In this document: in pieces, positions 32,249 through 42,126 of the stretch
Layout: every line of letters starts with the position of its first letter
Numbering within the stretch: the stretch's first letter is position 1
Origin: Pectobacterium sp. A5351
GTDB lineage: Bacteria > Pseudomonadota > Gammaproteobacteria > Enterobacterales > Enterobacteriaceae
Reading direction: 5' to 3'
Length of the DNA stretch: 64,000 nucleotides
Assembly: GCF_028335745.1 (NCBI RefSeq)
Contig: NZ_CP116477.1
Span: 4,278,001-4,342,000 of the forward strand
Translations under genes and position numbers: made by a program
Notes under the pieces: generated by a model
The model's database searches: none
The model's input: the letters and a program-made list of their open reading frames with translations, nothing else
Told to the model about the DNA's origin: nothing

Positions 32249-32276
32249 TCAGCCCATCTTCGGATGGGCTTTTTTC
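32249..32276 (+). terminator. Terminator/attenuator between glnA and glnL
   Basis: AGCCCATC (32251-32258) pairs with GATGGGCT (32263-32270) around a TTCG tetraloop, and TTTTTT follows. It would end most glnA transcripts and let only some continue into glnLG. Confidence 0.88.
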
Positions 32277-32326
32277 ACCGCCGGCATTGGCCGTTGCGAC
32301 GTAACATCCATCATTCACACTACAAT

Positions 32327-32341
32327 GCACCACGACGGTGC
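32327..32341. promoter_or_regulatory. NtrC site before glnL
   Basis: GCACCACGACGGTGC is a perfect NtrC palindrome 14 bases before the glnL start codon. In E. coli NtrC binding at this place represses the glnL promoter, which limits NtrB/NtrC levels. Confidence 0.85.
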
Positions 32342-32354
32342 GGGAGTCTGCGTT

Positions 32355-33404
32355 ATGGCAACAGGCACGCTGCCCGATGCTGGGCAGATCCTAAATTCTC
32401 TGATAAACAGCATCTTATTGCTGGATAACGATCTGGCGATTCACTATTCCAACCCGGCAGCACAGCAATTACTGGCACAAAGCTCGCGTAAATTATCCGG
32501 CACACCGCTGCCCGATTTGCTGGGATATTTTTCTCTGAATATCGATTTACTGCGTGAAAGTCTGGATTCAGGGCAAGGTTTTACAGATAACGAAGTCACC
32601 ATCGTCGTAGATGGTAAAGCGCACATCATGTCGCTCACCGCTCAGCGGGTACAAAACGATTTTATCCTGCTGGAAATGGCGCCGATGGATAATCAGCGCC
32701 GTCTCAGTCAGGAACAGCTTCAACATGCACAACAGCAGGCTGCCCGTGATTTAGTCCGGGGCTTAGCGCATGAGATAAAAAATCCCCTTGGCGGATTACG
32801 CGGTGCCGCGCAGCTGCTTGCAAAGGCCTTGCCCGATCCGGCGCTGACGGAATATACCAAGGTCATCATCGAACAGGCGGATCGCCTGCGTAATCTGGTC
32901 GATCGCCTGCTCGGGCCACAGCAGCCCGGCCTGCACGTCACCCAAAGCATTCATCAGGTCGCCGAACGCGTTTGTCAGCTCGTGTCACTGGAAAAGCCAG
33001 ATAACGTGACGCTGGTGAAAGACTATGACCCCAGTCTGCCAGAGCTGACGCACGACCCTGACCAGATTGAACAGGTACTGCTGAATATTACCCGCAATGC
33101 GCTACAGGCGCTGGGCGAGGAAGGCGGGACGATTACGATTCGTACCCGCACGGCTTTTCAGCTCACGTTACACGGCGTGCGCTATCGTCTCGCCGCCCGT
33201 ATTGACGTGGAAGATGACGGCCCCGGCGTACCCGCTCAACTACAAGACACCCTGTTTTACCCGATGGTGAGCGGGCGCGAAGGGGGAACTGGTTTAGGGC
33301 TTTCCATCGCCCGCAGTCTTATCGACCAGCACTCTGGTAAAATTGAATTTAACAGTTGGCCAGGACACACCGAATTCTCGGTTTACCTGCCCATTCGCCA
33401 GTGA
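32355..33404 (+). CDS. glnL: Nitrogen regulation sensor kinase NtrB
   Basis: NtrB phosphorylates NtrC when nitrogen is scarce and dephosphorylates it when PII binds. The 349 residues equal E. coli GlnL. An N-terminal PAS domain covers about residues 5-110. The phosphorylated histidine is H139 in [12 protein letters not shown], and the ATP-binding motifs are [18 protein letters not shown] and GTGLGLSIA. There are no membrane segments. I chose the ATG at 32355, with GGGAG upstream, because the upstream frame covers the terminator and NtrC site. It is co-transcribed with glnG, 8 bases on. Confidence 0.97.
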   Translation: MATGTLPDAGQILNSLINSILLLDNDLAIHYSNPAAQQLLAQSSRKLSGTPLPDLLGYFSLNIDLLRESLDSGQGFTDNEVTIVVDGKAHIMSLTAQRVQNDFILLEMAPMDNQRRLSQEQLQHAQQQAARDLVRGLAHEIKNPLGGLRGAAQLLAKALPDPALTEYTKVIIEQADRLRNLVDRLLGPQQPGLHVTQSIHQVAERVCQLVSLEKPDNVTLVKDYDPSLPELTHDPDQIEQVLLNITRNALQALGEEGGTITIRTRTAFQLTLHGVRYRLAARIDVEDDGPGVPAQLQDTLFYPMVSGREGGTGLGLSIARSLIDQHSGKIEFNSWPGHTEFSVYLPIRQ

Positions 33405-33412
33405 GGTTCACA

Positions 33413-34825
33413 ATGCAACGAGGGATAGTCTGGATTGTCGATGACGATAGCTCCATCCGTTGGGTGCTTGAGCGCGCGCTTGCTGGTGCGGGTTTAACCT
33501 GCGCAACGTTTGAGAACGGAAATCAGGTATTGCATGCGTTAGCAACACAAACCCCCGACGTTCTGCTGTCCGACATCCGCATGCCTGGGATGGATGGATT
33601 AGCACTCTTACAGCAAATCAAACAGCGCCACCCGATGCTCCCGGTCATCATTATGACGGCACATTCCGATTTGGATGCTGCCGTCAGCGCTTACCAACAG
33701 GGTGCGTTCGACTATTTGCCGAAGCCGTTCGATATTGATGAAGCCGTTGCGCTGGTTGAGCGCGCGATCAGCCATTATCTGGAGCAGCAGCAGCCGGTAC
33801 GTAACCAGCCGATCAATGGCCCGACAACGGACATTATTGGCGAAGCGCCCGCGATGCAGGATGTCTTCCGCATCATCGGCCGCCTGTCTCGCTCATCGAT
33901 CAGCGTGCTGATTAACGGCGAATCGGGAACCGGTAAAGAACTGGTGGCACACGCTCTACATCGCCACAGCCCGCGTACCAAAGCCCCTTTTATTGCTCTG
34001 AATATGGCCGCCATTCCCAAAGATCTGATTGAATCAGAACTGTTCGGCCATGAAAAAGGCGCGTTTACGGGCGCAAACCAGATTCGTCAGGGCCGCTTTG
34101 AACAGGCCGATGGCGGAACGCTATTTTTGGATGAAATCGGCGACATGCCGCTGGACGTGCAAACACGCCTGTTGCGCGTACTGGCAGACGGACAGTTTTA
34201 TCGCGTCGGCGGCTATGCAGCGGTGAAAGTGGATGTCCGCATTATCGCGGCAACACACCAAAATCTTGAACAACGCGTGCAGGAAGGCAAGTTTCGTGAA
34301 GATCTGTTTCACCGCCTGAACGTGATTCGCGTTCACCTGCCCCCGCTGCGTGAACGCCGGGAAGATATCCCTCGTCTGGCGCGTTATTTCTTGCAGGCTA
34401 CGGCCAAAGAACTGGGTGTCGAGCCGAAGAATCTGCATCCAGAAGCGGAAACAGCGCTAACTCGTTTACCGTGGCCCGGCAACGTGCGTCAATTGGAAAA
34501 CACCTGTCGCTGGTTGACGGTCATGGCCGCTGGTCAGGAAGTGCTGATTCAGGATTTGCCGCCTGAACTGTTCGAGACCACGGCACCGGATTCCACCGTG
34601 CATATTCTGCCGGACAGTTGGGCCACGCTATTGGCACAATGGGCCGATCGCGCGCTACGTTCCGGTCATCAAAACTTGCTGGCGGAGGCACAGCCGGAAA
34701 TGGAAAGGACATTGCTGACGACAGCACTACGGCATACACAGGGGCATAAACAGGAAGCAGCAAGGTTGCTGGGATGGGGCAGAAACACCCTGACGCGTAA
34801 ATTAAAAGAGCTGGGAATGGAGTAG
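33413..34825 (+). CDS. glnG: Nitrogen regulation response regulator NtrC
   Basis: NtrC is the sigma-54 activator that binds upstream of glnA and other nitrogen genes. The 470 residues have a receiver domain with D54 in [12 protein letters not shown], an AAA+ domain with Walker A GESGTGKE (near 168), the sigma-54 contact loop GAFTGA and Walker [14 protein letters not shown], and a C-terminal Fis-type helix-turn-helix ([20 protein letters not shown]). I chose the ATG at 33413, after GTGAGG, which matches E. coli; the upstream in-frame extension overlaps glnL. Confidence 0.97.
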   Translation: MQRGIVWIVDDDSSIRWVLERALAGAGLTCATFENGNQVLHALATQTPDVLLSDIRMPGMDGLALLQQIKQRHPMLPVIIMTAHSDLDAAVSAYQQGAFDYLPKPFDIDEAVALVERAISHYLEQQQPVRNQPINGPTTDIIGEAPAMQDVFRIIGRLSRSSISVLINGESGTGKELVAHALHRHSPRTKAPFIALNMAAIPKDLIESELFGHEKGAFTGANQIRQGRFEQADGGTLFLDEIGDMPLDVQTRLLRVLADGQFYRVGGYAAVKVDVRIIAATHQNLEQRVQEGKFREDLFHRLNVIRVHLPPLRERREDIPRLARYFLQATAKELGVEPKNLHPEAETALTRLPWPGNVRQLENTCRWLTVMAAGQEVLIQDLPPELFETTAPDSTVHILPDSWATLLAQWADRALRSGHQNLLAEAQPEMERTLLTTALRHTQGHKQEAARLLGWGRNTLTRKLKELGME

Positions 34826-34968
34826 CAAGATTGCTTTTTTATTGCTCAATTGTTAACAAACAAACTGGTGATAAAAAATACAATCTGGCGCACGAAATTG
34901 TCATTAATTTGTACTTTACTTGCCTCGAGTCAGCAGTATGATCGTGTCGCTGATTCGGGAGGAACACC

Positions 34969-35091
34969 ATGCTGGATTCATTGATTTCCGTTGCAACACA
35001 TGGCGCTGAAATTGGCTCCGCGGCAAGCCATTCGCCGCAGGCTGCTATTGCCGCCGTTTTGTGTGCTGCACTGATTAACTTCTTTAGTTGA
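34969..35091 (+). CDS. yshB: Small membrane protein YshB
   Basis: This 40-residue ORF begins MLDSLISVATHGAEIG and ends in a hydrophobic helix (AAIAAVLCAALINFFS). It matches E. coli YshB (about 36 residues), also found between glnG and hemN, in position and in its C-terminal AVLCAA segment. A strong GGGAGGAAC site precedes the ATG and a terminator follows. The function is not established, although YshB has been linked to intracellular fitness in Salmonella. Confidence 0.85.
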   Translation: MLDSLISVATHGAEIGSAASHSPQAAIAAVLCAALINFFS

Positions 35092-35109
35092 TCCAATAAG
35101 CGTTCAAGA

Positions 35110-35148
35110 ATAGCCAGTCGATGTTTGCACCGACTGGCTGTTTTTTAT
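35110..35148 (+). terminator. Rho-independent terminator of yshB
   Basis: AGCCAGTCG (35112-35120) pairs with CGACTGGCT (35131-35139), and GTTTTTT follows. The T-run overlaps the stop codon of the convergent small gene. Confidence 0.9.
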
Positions 35149-35393
35149 TTACGTTTTTCGGCGTCCGCATAGGCTGGCATATCAGCCACTTTCAGGTCAG
35201 GATGCATCGCTTCAATTTCTTTAATCAGCTTATCGAATACGTCCACAATCCCATTACCTACAATGCCACGAAATTTCTTGTGCTCGTCTTCAGGCACTTT
35301 GCCCTGTAATGCCTTAACCTCGTTATACATGAGGTTAGCGAGGCTAAGTGCCTTATCCCTATATTCTCTGGCAATCTCTTTATCTGAAAACAT
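35145..35393 (-). CDS. Uncharacterised 82-residue protein
   Basis: I do not recognise this family. The protein (MFSDKEIAREYRDKALSL...) is soluble, mostly helical, with many lysines and acidic residues, no cysteine and no signal peptide. An AAGGAGATCGC ribosome binding site before the ATG supports a real gene, as do codon use and base composition like the neighbours. It lies between the yshB terminator and hemN, on the same strand as hemN, 75 bases downstream of the hemN stop, so it has its own promoter or follows hemN. Confidence 0.75.
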   Translation of the reverse strand: MFSDKEIAREYRDKALSLANLMYNEVKALQGKVPEDEHKKFRGIVGNGIVDVFDKLIKEIEAMHPDLKVADMPAYADAEKRK

Positions 35394-35467
35394 GCGATCT
35401 CCTTGTCATTAAAGCCTTTTCTCCTCCCGGAATAGCCACATATCTCCAGTAAGGCGCTTTCAGGAAG

Positions 35468-36841
35468 CTAAATCACGCGGGAAAACTGCTGCGTTCTGAG
35501 CTTGCTACGCAGATAGACGTCAAAGCACATACAGATATTGCGGATCAGCAAACGTCCTTTCGGCGTCACCACCAGTCCATCTTCCTGACTCTCCACCAAC
35601 CCATCAGCCACCAGCGGAGCCAGCAACGCTAAATCCTGCTCAAAGTAGGTTTTAAAATCGATCGCATATTCTGCTTCAATCGGCGCATAGCTAAGCTGGA
35701 AATTACAAATGAGCGTCTTAATCACATCGCGGCGAAGGCAGTCGTCACGCGTCAATTGTAGCCCGCGCCACAGGGCATTTCCTTTATCTTTGACCTGCGC
35801 ATAATACTGCTTCAGTTCCTTCTGGTTCTGGGCATAACTATCACCGATCATACTAATCGCTGACACTCCCATCCCAAGTAGATCGCTATCGCCCTGCGTC
35901 GTATAGCCCTGGAAATTGCGATGCAGCTTCCCTTCGCGCTGCGCCACCGCCAATTCATCGTCCGGGCGAGCAAAGTGATCCATACCGATAAACTGGTAGC
36001 CCGATTGCGTCAGTGACCCAATCGTCTGTTGCAGAATATCCAGCTTTTGCTCCGCGCTCGGTAAATCCGCTTCTTTAATCTTGCGCTGTGCCGCGAACAG
36101 GCTCGGTAAATGCGCATAGTTAAAGACGCTAAGCCGATGCGGACTTAATTCCGCAACGCGCTGTAGCGTAAAGGCAAAGCTTTCCGGCGTTTGCTTCGGC
36201 AGGCCATAAATCAAATCGATATTGGTTGAGGTAAAACCCAGCGCCTTTGCCCGCTCAATAAGGGCAAAAATAAAATCTTCATCCTGCTCACGATTGACCA
36301 ACTTCTGAACGTCTTTATTAAAATCCTGAACGCCCATACTCAGGCGGTTAAACCCTTCAGCGCGCAAATGATCGAGGACGTCCAGCTCAATTTCTCGTGG
36401 ATCGACTTCAAGCGACAGCTCAGCCTGCTCGGAAAAAGAGAACAGCTCACGCAGCAGTGACATCAGTCGGCTGATTTGTGCTTTATTCAGGTAGGTTGGC
36501 GTACCGCCGCCCCAATGCAATTGCGTCACCGTTCGTCCGGTGAATAGCGGCGCACGCTGGCGAATTTCCTGCTCCAGCACATCAAGATACTCATCCGCTT
36601 TATGCTGCTGCCGCGTAACCAATTTATTGCAGCCGCAGAAATAGCACAGCCGATGGCAAAAAGGGATATGGATGTACAGCGACAGCGGTCGCTGGGGATA
36701 ACGGGCGATGGCCTGCTGAAACGCCGGATCATCGTAAGCTTCACTGAATTCTAACGCTGTGGGATAAGACGTATAACGCGGCCCGGAATAGTTATATTTT
36801 TGAATCAGGGCCAGATCCCAGTCAACGGACGGTATCAACAT
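35468..36841 (-). CDS. hemN: Oxygen-independent coproporphyrinogen III oxidase
   Basis: HemN is a radical SAM enzyme that decarboxylates coproporphyrinogen III to protoporphyrinogen IX without oxygen, for anaerobic haem synthesis. The 457 residues equal E. coli HemN. The iron-sulfur cysteines are C62, C66 and C69 in FCHRLCYFCGC. The glycine-rich GGGTPTYL (near 112), the NFDLIYG-like NIDLIYGLP (near 209) and the C-terminal HemN domain (MCFDVYLR) are present. This is the true HemN, not the haem chaperone HemW, because of the C62-x3-C-x2-C-x-C arrangement and length. Confidence 0.97.
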   Translation of the reverse strand: MLIPSVDWDLALIQKYNYSGPRYTSYPTALEFSEAYDDPAFQQAIARYPQRPLSLYIHIPFCHRLCYFCGCNKLVTRQQHKADEYLDVLEQEIRQRAPLFTGRTVTQLHWGGGTPTYLNKAQISRLMSLLRELFSFSEQAELSLEVDPREIELDVLDHLRAEGFNRLSMGVQDFNKDVQKLVNREQDEDFIFALIERAKALGFTSTNIDLIYGLPKQTPESFAFTLQRVAELSPHRLSVFNYAHLPSLFAAQRKIKEADLPSAEQKLDILQQTIGSLTQSGYQFIGMDHFARPDDELAVAQREGKLHRNFQGYTTQGDSDLLGMGVSAISMIGDSYAQNQKELKQYYAQVKDKGNALWRGLQLTRDDCLRRDVIKTLICNFQLSYAPIEAEYAIDFKTYFEQDLALLAPLVADGLVESQEDGLVVTPKGRLLIRNICMCFDVYLRSKLRTQQFSRVI

Positions 36842-36910
36842 ATTCGCTCACTCCTTCCAGTTTTTACTCGGTGGGTTATCCTTCCCCTCCTTTAGATCGC
36901 CGACAATGGC

Positions 36911-37011
36911 GTTCAAAAACGCTCCCGGCGTTTTGTTACTCGTCTCATCCCTGAGACTCGCCCTAAGGGCCGTCACCTTGTGACGTTCAAAAACGCTCCC
37001 GGCGTTTTTGT
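36911..37011. repeat. Five-hairpin array between hemN and yihI
   Basis: Two near-identical repeats (GTTCAAAAACGCTCCCGGCG at 36911 and 36985, each continuing with T) flank three more hairpins. In order the stems are AAAACGC/GCGTTTT (36916-36934), GTCTC/GAGAC (36942-36957), GCCC/GGGC (36960-36970), GTCAC/GTGAC (36972-36984) and CAAAAACGC/GCGTTTTTG (36988-37010). The outer ones can act as terminators in both directions. The GTTCAAAACG module also occurs in the ERIC-like elements at 11.4 and 12.3 kb. Confidence 0.85.
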
Positions 37012-37157
37012 CTTGGGCGTCGCGCATGATTCATACGCCCGTTAAACAGGGCGCGATGCAAACGGTGCTTACGCTTCGACAATAGCCATAGTTTACTGAA
37101 CAGACAGAGCAGATAAAACGCAACCAGCAATATCAGGAACAGAAACAGCCATTTCAT
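36987..37157 (-). CDS. Small membrane protein downstream of yihI (unrecognised)
   Basis: This 56-codon ORF starts only 3 bases after the yihI stop, which suggests translational coupling. Residues 1-20 are a hydrophobic helix (MKWLFLFLILLVAFYLLCLF), and the rest is very basic, ending RRPRQKRRERF. This is a typical small inner-membrane protein with a positive cytoplasmic tail. Its last codons and stop lie in the first hairpin of the five-hairpin array. The ribosome binding site is weak. I do not recognise a family. Positive points are the spacing and a clean membrane helix; a chance ORF remains possible. Confidence 0.55.
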   Translation of the reverse strand: MKWLFLFLILLVAFYLLCLFSKLWLLSKRKHRLHRALFNGRMNHARRPRQKRRERF

Positions 37158-37160
37158 TGA

Positions 37161-37715
37161 TTAGAACGCGTCTTTCGGGTTATTACGTTTCAAAAGCTGC
37201 AACATATCTTCCTGCTGCTCTTCTTCATCATCATCGCCCAGCTCAATGCCAAGCTCTTCCATCAGGATATCAATGCGATCCAGCGTTTCATCAACCCATG
37301 ACTGATCTTTGGCGCTCAGCGTTTCACCGCTATCCAGACGATCCAACAAGGCATCCAGACGTGAATCGTTTTCTAACATTTCCAGCTCTTCTTCCGGTGA
37401 CATTTTCGGCTTGGCAGCAACGACTTTCTCCACAGGAGCAGAAGGCTTCGACTTAGGCTTCGATTTCTCGATGGCGCTGTCTAACACGCCAAGCTGTACA
37501 GGTTTTTTACTACCAATACGTGGATCGGCGACTTTACGCTGACCAGAACGCTGATCGGTGGACGCTTTTTCCTGAGTTCGGCTGCCCGCCGCGTGACCGC
37601 GATGCTTTTTATCTTTCTTACGCTCACGCGCTTCGCGCTCTAACTCTTCGCGAGTCTTTCTTTTTACTTTGGGTTTTCCTGCCTTATCGGCAACCCCTTT
37701 GACAGGTCGGTTCAT
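37161..37715 (-). CDS. yihI: Der GTPase-activating protein YihI
   Basis: YihI stimulates the GTPase of the ribosome-assembly factor Der (EngA) and so restrains 50S assembly in early growth. The 184 residues have the family pattern: a lysine/arginine-rich N-terminal half ([21 protein letters not shown]), a middle with [11 protein letters not shown], and an acidic C-terminal half ([17 protein letters not shown]). It is divergent from the ribosome-assembly GTPase gene engB and upstream of the small ORF at 36987. A ribosomal role for the pair is consistent with both genes. Confidence 0.93.
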   Translation of the reverse strand: MNRPVKGVADKAGKPKVKRKTREELEREARERKKDKKHRGHAAGSRTQEKASTDQRSGQRKVADPRIGSKKPVQLGVLDSAIEKSKPKSKPSAPVEKVVAAKPKMSPEEELEMLENDSRLDALLDRLDSGETLSAKDQSWVDETLDRIDILMEELGIELGDDDEEEQQEDMLQLLKRNNPKDAF

Positions 37716-37891
37716 AATGTTGTTCTCAGGTACACAGATATAAGGGAAGTGCGGCGGAATCTAGCAGAAAGCCCAAGAATAAAAAAGCGTCCACATCAGA
37801 CGACTGAGCTTTGAGGCAGATAAACCCGCCTTTATTGTCAGTTACAGGTATAATCCCCAACCAGACAGAGATCCAGATAGAGATAACCATC

Positions 37892-38527
37892 GTGACCCAG
37901 CAATATAACTACCACATGACGCGTTTTATCATCAGCGCCCCGGATATTCGCCATCTGGCAACAGATAGCGGTATTGAAGTGGCCTTTGCTGGGCGCTCTA
38001 ACGCCGGAAAATCCAGCGCGCTAAACACGCTGACCAATCAGAAGAACCTGGCACGAACCAGTAAAACGCCGGGCCGTACCCAGTTGATCAACCTGTTCGA
38101 GGTGACCGACGGCGTGCGTTTGGTCGATCTCCCCGGCTATGGCTATGCCGAAGTGCCCGAGCAAATGAAGATCAAATGGCAGCGTGCGCTCGGTGAATAT
38201 CTGCAAAAGCGTAACAGCCTGAAGGGGCTGGTTGTGCTAATGGATATCCGCCATCCGCTGAAAGATCTCGATCAGCAAATGATTCAGTGGGCAGTCGATG
38301 TCGAGCTTCCAGTCTTAGTGCTGCTGACCAAAGCCGATAAGCTGGCCTCTGGCGCACGCAAGGCACAGTTGAATATGGTTCGCGAGGCTGTCTTGCCATT
38401 TATGGGTGATATTCAGGTCGAAGCGTTTTCATCACTGAAAAAACTCGGTGTCGATAAGCTACGGCAGAAATTGGATAATTGGTTCAGCACGCTGGAACAC
38501 GCTGAAGAAGAACAAGAAGCAGAATAA
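37892..38527 (+). CDS. engB: Ribosome biogenesis GTPase EngB (YihA/YsxC)
   Basis: EngB is an essential TRAFAC GTPase for 50S subunit assembly. The 211 residues include G1 [15 protein letters not shown] (near 29-43), G2 [10 protein letters not shown]3 [11 protein letters not shown] (near 82) and G4 LLTKADKL (near 148). I chose GTG at 37892, which encodes the expected [21 protein letters not shown] start; ATG at 37916 is an alternative. An acidic tail (EEEQEAE) ends the protein. It converges on the spf-polA unit, the same arrangement as E. coli yihA. Confidence 0.94.
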   Translation: MTQQYNYHMTRFIISAPDIRHLATDSGIEVAFAGRSNAGKSSALNTLTNQKNLARTSKTPGRTQLINLFEVTDGVRLVDLPGYGYAEVPEQMKIKWQRALGEYLQKRNSLKGLVVLMDIRHPLKDLDQQMIQWAVDVELPVLVLLTKADKLASGARKAQLNMVREAVLPFMGDIQVEAFSSLKKLGVDKLRQKLDNWFSTLEHAEEEQEAE

Positions 38528-38707
38528 TTCTTTCGCGTGGTGCAGAGTATCATCGCTCGCATCACGCCCCACTTTCCCGCAATGATCGCCCACCAGAGAC
38601 GTTATTTTCACCCTCGAAACCGCCTGACACCTTGCTGCTAGCAACGTAGCTACCACTGTGTTAAGTGGTAAAAATGTTTTGAGGGCAAAAAACCTGGATA
38701 AGCTCCA

Positions 38708-38814
38708 TAAAAAACGCCCCGCTCAAAACTGAGCGGGGCGGCTAATATTCAGCCAAATCCGATTACGTGAAGTAAAAGGTCTGAAAGATAGAACATCTTA
38801 CCTCTGTACCCTAC
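38708..38814 (-). ncRNA. spf: Spot 42 small RNA
   Basis: The 107-base minus-strand sequence starts GTAGGGTACAGAGGTAAG and closely matches E. coli Spot 42. It includes the conserved AGATGTTCTATCTTTCAGAC and ACTTCACGTAATCGGATTT segments and ends in a GC-rich terminator (CGCCCCGCTC/GAGCGGGGCG) with TTTTTT. Spot 42 is an Hfq-dependent antisense regulator of galK and many secondary carbon-use genes, repressed by CRP-cAMP. It lies downstream of polA, as in E. coli. A possible CRP half-site (TGTGA) lies near 38909-38913 on the minus strand. Confidence 0.97.
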
Positions 38815-38958
38815 GTCTTTAACTCTACCCTATTTTTTCACGGGAACAAAGGATTTTTTGTTGTTTACTTTCATAGAAAATGGTTATCGATTACACAAAG
38901 TTAAACCAGGTCACACAATACTGTTATTTAATTACAGAAATAGCACAAGAATCGGCCA

Positions 38959-41748
38959 TTAATGTGCTTCATCCCAGTTCATGCCCGAACCAATGTCAAC
39001 CTGCAACGGAACATTCAATTCCATACAGCCTTCCATTAATGCTTTGATTTTACTAATGGATTCCTCAATAACTGAATCATGGATCTCGAAAACCAGCTCA
39101 TCGTGAACCTGCATGATCATTTTCACCTGCGGCGCGTCTTTCTGTAGCCAATCGTCAATCGCGATCATCGCTTTCTTAATAATGTCAGCAGCAGTGCCCT
39201 GCATCGGGGCGTTAATCGCCGCACGCTCTGCACCTTTACGCGCCATCGCATTACGAGAATGGATATCTGGCAGGTAGAGACGACGACCATCCAATGTGGA
39301 CACATAGCCATGTTCCGCGGCCTGTTGGCGCGTTCGCTCCATGTAATCCTGCACACCCGGGTAACGTTCAAAATACAGGTTCATGTATTTCTGCGATTCG
39401 CTACGGGGAATATTCAACTGACGCGACAGACCAAACGCGCTCATGCCGTAGATCAAACCAAAGTTGATCGCTTTCGCACTGCGACGCTGTTCTGATGTCA
39501 CCTTATCCAGCGCAGTGCCAAACACTTCTGACGCCGTTGCTCGGTGGATATCTAGCCCGTTCGCAAACGCGTTCAACAGCCCTTTATCACCAGATAAGTG
39601 CGCCATGATACGCAGTTCGATTTGCGAGTAGTCCGCCGCCACAATGCTGTAGCCCTTCGGCGCAATAAATGCCTGACGAATACGGCGCCCTTCGTCATTA
39701 CGCACCGGTATATTTTGCAGGTTCGGATCGCTGGAAGACAAACGCCCGGTCGCAGTAACGGCCTGGTGATAAGACGTATGCACACGCTTTGTCGCCGGAT
39801 TGATCATCAGCGGTAGCTTATCGGTGTAAGTAGATTTCAGCTTGGCCAACCCACGATATTCCAGGATCAGCTTCGGCAGAGGGTAATCCAGCGCCAGTTC
39901 AGCCAGCACTTCTTCATTGGTTGACGGCGCGCCTTTTGGCGTTTTCTTCAGAACCGGCAGCTTTTGCTTTTCATACAGAATGCCCTGTAGCTGCTTGGTC
40001 GATGAGAGATTGAACTCTTCGCCCGCCAGCTCATACGCTTGTGTTTCCAGCTCTGCCAGACGGGTTGTTAGCTCTTTTGAGTGTTCCGCCAGAATCGCAG
40101 GATCGATCAGCACGCCTGTACGCTCGATGCGGGATAAAACTGGCACCAGCGGCATATCGATAGTCTGGAAGACCTGACACAGGTCGGCATGCGGCTGCAG
40201 TTTCCCCCACAGCTTCTGATGCAGATGCAGCGTGACGTCCGCATCCTCGGCTGCATAAGGCCCAGCCTGTTCCAGTGCGATCTGATTAAACGTCAGCTGA
40301 TTTTTCCCCTTACCCGCGATCTCTTCAAAGGTAATGGTTTTGTGGTTCAGATAGCGTTCGGCCAGACTATCCATATCGTGGCGGCCCGCCACGCTGTCGA
40401 GCACGTAGGATTCCAACATGGTATCAAACGCGATACCGCGTAAATCGATGTCGTACCGCTGCATCACACCTTTATCAAATTTGAGATTCTGACCAACCTT
40501 AAACAGCTTCTCATCTTCCAGCAGCGGTTTGAACAAAGCCAACACCTTGTCGCGATCCAGCTGTTCCGGTGCATCCAGATAGTCATGTGCCAACGGCAAA
40601 TAAGCCGCTTCACCCGGTTTAATCGCAAATGATAGACCAATCAGGTTAGCAGTAAGCGTATCCAGCCCGTCGGTTTCCGTATCAAAAGCGAAAACCTCAG
40701 CCTGTTTTAAACGTTCAACCCAATCGAGCAGCGTTTTCTCATCAAGAATCGTGACATAACCGTCGGCAGAAAGCGTAGGGGCGTTATCTTCTTCAACGAC
40801 CTGCTCAACCACCGCCTTGCTCACAGCCTGAACAGGCTGGCTGCTGTTTTTCCCTTCCAGCCAGGTACCTGATTCAACATCTGATAGCCAGCGTTTGAAT
40901 TCATAACGGGAAAAAAGACGATGCAGCTCATCCACATCCAACTCGTTAACAGTGAGCTGATCGCAACTGAGTTCCAACTCAACATCCGTTTTAATGGTGG
41001 CAAGCTGATAAGAGAGGTAGGCCACGTCTTTATGCTGCTCCAGCTTCGGCGCCATGGTTTTCGCACCACGGAAAGAAAGCTCGGCAATTTTATCCAGATT
41101 GGCATACAGCGAATCCAGCCCACCAAGACCTTGCAATAGCGCCTGCGCCGTTTTTTCACCCACGCCGGGTACGCCGGGAATGTTATCCGACGCATCTCCC
41201 ATCAGCGCAAGGAAATCGATAATCAGCTCTGGAGGAATACCGTATTTATCACACACTTCCTGTGGGCCAAGAATGCTGTTATTCATGGTATTAATGAGCG
41301 TCACACTTGGCGTCACCAGCTGTGCCATATCTTTATCGCCGGTACTGATCAGCACTGGCTTACCTGCTTTTTCCGCCTGAACAGCGAGCGTGCCGATCAC
41401 ATCATCCGCTTCTACGCCAGAAACCGCCAAAAGCGGCAGTCCCATCGCTTTCACCATCTGATGCAGAGGTTCTATCTGTTCGCGCAGATCCTCCGGCATA
41501 GGTGGGCGATGAGCCTTATAGTTTTCGAACAGCTCATCGCGAAACGTTTTCCCTTTCGCATCAAAAACAACGGCAACGTGGCTGGGCTGATATTGCAGCA
41601 GCAAACTGCGTAGCATATTCAGTACGCCATACATTGCACCGGTTGCTTCTCCCGCGCTGTTTGTTAACGGTGGAAAGGCGTGATAAGCACGATACAAATA
41701 GGATGAACCGTCTACCAGTATTAAGGGGTTTTCTGCAATCTGAGCCAT
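38959..41748 (-). CDS. polA: DNA polymerase I
   Basis: Pol I removes RNA primers and fills gaps in Okazaki fragments and in excision repair. The 929 residues have an N-terminal 5' nuclease ([19 protein letters not shown] at the start, GDKDMAQLV near 137), a 3'-5' proofreading domain with its first acidic pair in [11 protein letters not shown] near 353, and a family A polymerase domain with [14 protein letters not shown] near 705, [16 protein letters not shown] near 755 and the catalytic [11 protein letters not shown] near 880. All key residues are intact. The upstream gap contains DnaA-box-like sites. Confidence 0.98.
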   Translation of the reverse strand: MAQIAENPLILVDGSSYLYRAYHAFPPLTNSAGEATGAMYGVLNMLRSLLLQYQPSHVAVVFDAKGKTFRDELFENYKAHRPPMPEDLREQIEPLHQMVKAMGLPLLAVSGVEADDVIGTLAVQAEKAGKPVLISTGDKDMAQLVTPSVTLINTMNNSILGPQEVCDKYGIPPELIIDFLALMGDASDNIPGVPGVGEKTAQALLQGLGGLDSLYANLDKIAELSFRGAKTMAPKLEQHKDVAYLSYQLATIKTDVELELSCDQLTVNELDVDELHRLFSRYEFKRWLSDVESGTWLEGKNSSQPVQAVSKAVVEQVVEEDNAPTLSADGYVTILDEKTLLDWVERLKQAEVFAFDTETDGLDTLTANLIGLSFAIKPGEAAYLPLAHDYLDAPEQLDRDKVLALFKPLLEDEKLFKVGQNLKFDKGVMQRYDIDLRGIAFDTMLESYVLDSVAGRHDMDSLAERYLNHKTITFEEIAGKGKNQLTFNQIALEQAGPYAAEDADVTLHLHQKLWGKLQPHADLCQVFQTIDMPLVPVLSRIERTGVLIDPAILAEHSKELTTRLAELETQAYELAGEEFNLSSTKQLQGILYEKQKLPVLKKTPKGAPSTNEEVLAELALDYPLPKLILEYRGLAKLKSTYTDKLPLMINPATKRVHTSYHQAVTATGRLSSSDPNLQNIPVRNDEGRRIRQAFIAPKGYSIVAADYSQIELRIMAHLSGDKGLLNAFANGLDIHRATASEVFGTALDKVTSEQRRSAKAINFGLIYGMSAFGLSRQLNIPRSESQKYMNLYFERYPGVQDYMERTRQQAAEHGYVSTLDGRRLYLPDIHSRNAMARKGAERAAINAPMQGTAADIIKKAMIAIDDWLQKDAPQVKMIMQVHDELVFEIHDSVIEESISKIKALMEGCMELNVPLQVDIGSGMNWDEAH

Positions 41749-42126
41749 AGCCTGCCGTGATCGTTGTTGTCTGTCATGGCGCTAAGCATGCCATAGGTCA
41801 GGGAAAGAGACGATCCTTAACGTAAGATATTGGCTAATTTTGCATAGATCCTCGCAAGATCTTCCTGTGGATAACTTTGTGAATAATTTTATCCACTTAA
41901 TTATTAATTTCCTCTGTTATCTCGAGGAGTTTTTTTATATTCATTAATTTCATGAAGTTATAATATAAAGTGTTTATTTTTAAGGCACAGTAAACCGTCA
42001 TCCAATTTGTGGATATAAACAAAAATATAAATAGCCATTGGGGATTAGGGTGATATAAAGATAAGAAGGATGAACAGCGGGAAGGTATAAAGTCATGCGG
42101 CTTTACCCGCATGACTTATTAAATGA
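41749..42126. promoter_or_regulatory. polA upstream region with DnaA-box-like sites
   Basis: This AT-rich gap of 378 bases carries a perfect DnaA box (TGTGGATAA at 41866-41874, the complement of TTATCCACA) and an 8-of-9 match in the other orientation (TTATCCACT, 41889-41897). A weaker match lies near 42008 (TTTGTGGAT). Three GATC sites fall in the 50 bases before the first box. No ORF was seen. The polA promoter should lie here. Confidence 0.55.
42088..42119 (-). terminator. Rho-independent terminator of dsbA
   Basis: AAGTCATGCGG (42090-42100) pairs with CCGCATGACTT (42107-42117). On the minus strand a short T-stretch follows. It lies a few bases after the dsbA stop. Confidence 0.85.

Noticed and set aside
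38640..38680. Hairpin ACCACT/AGTGGT after engB
   Set aside because: It could end engB transcription, but the T-run is missing on the relevant strand, so it was not listed as a terminator.
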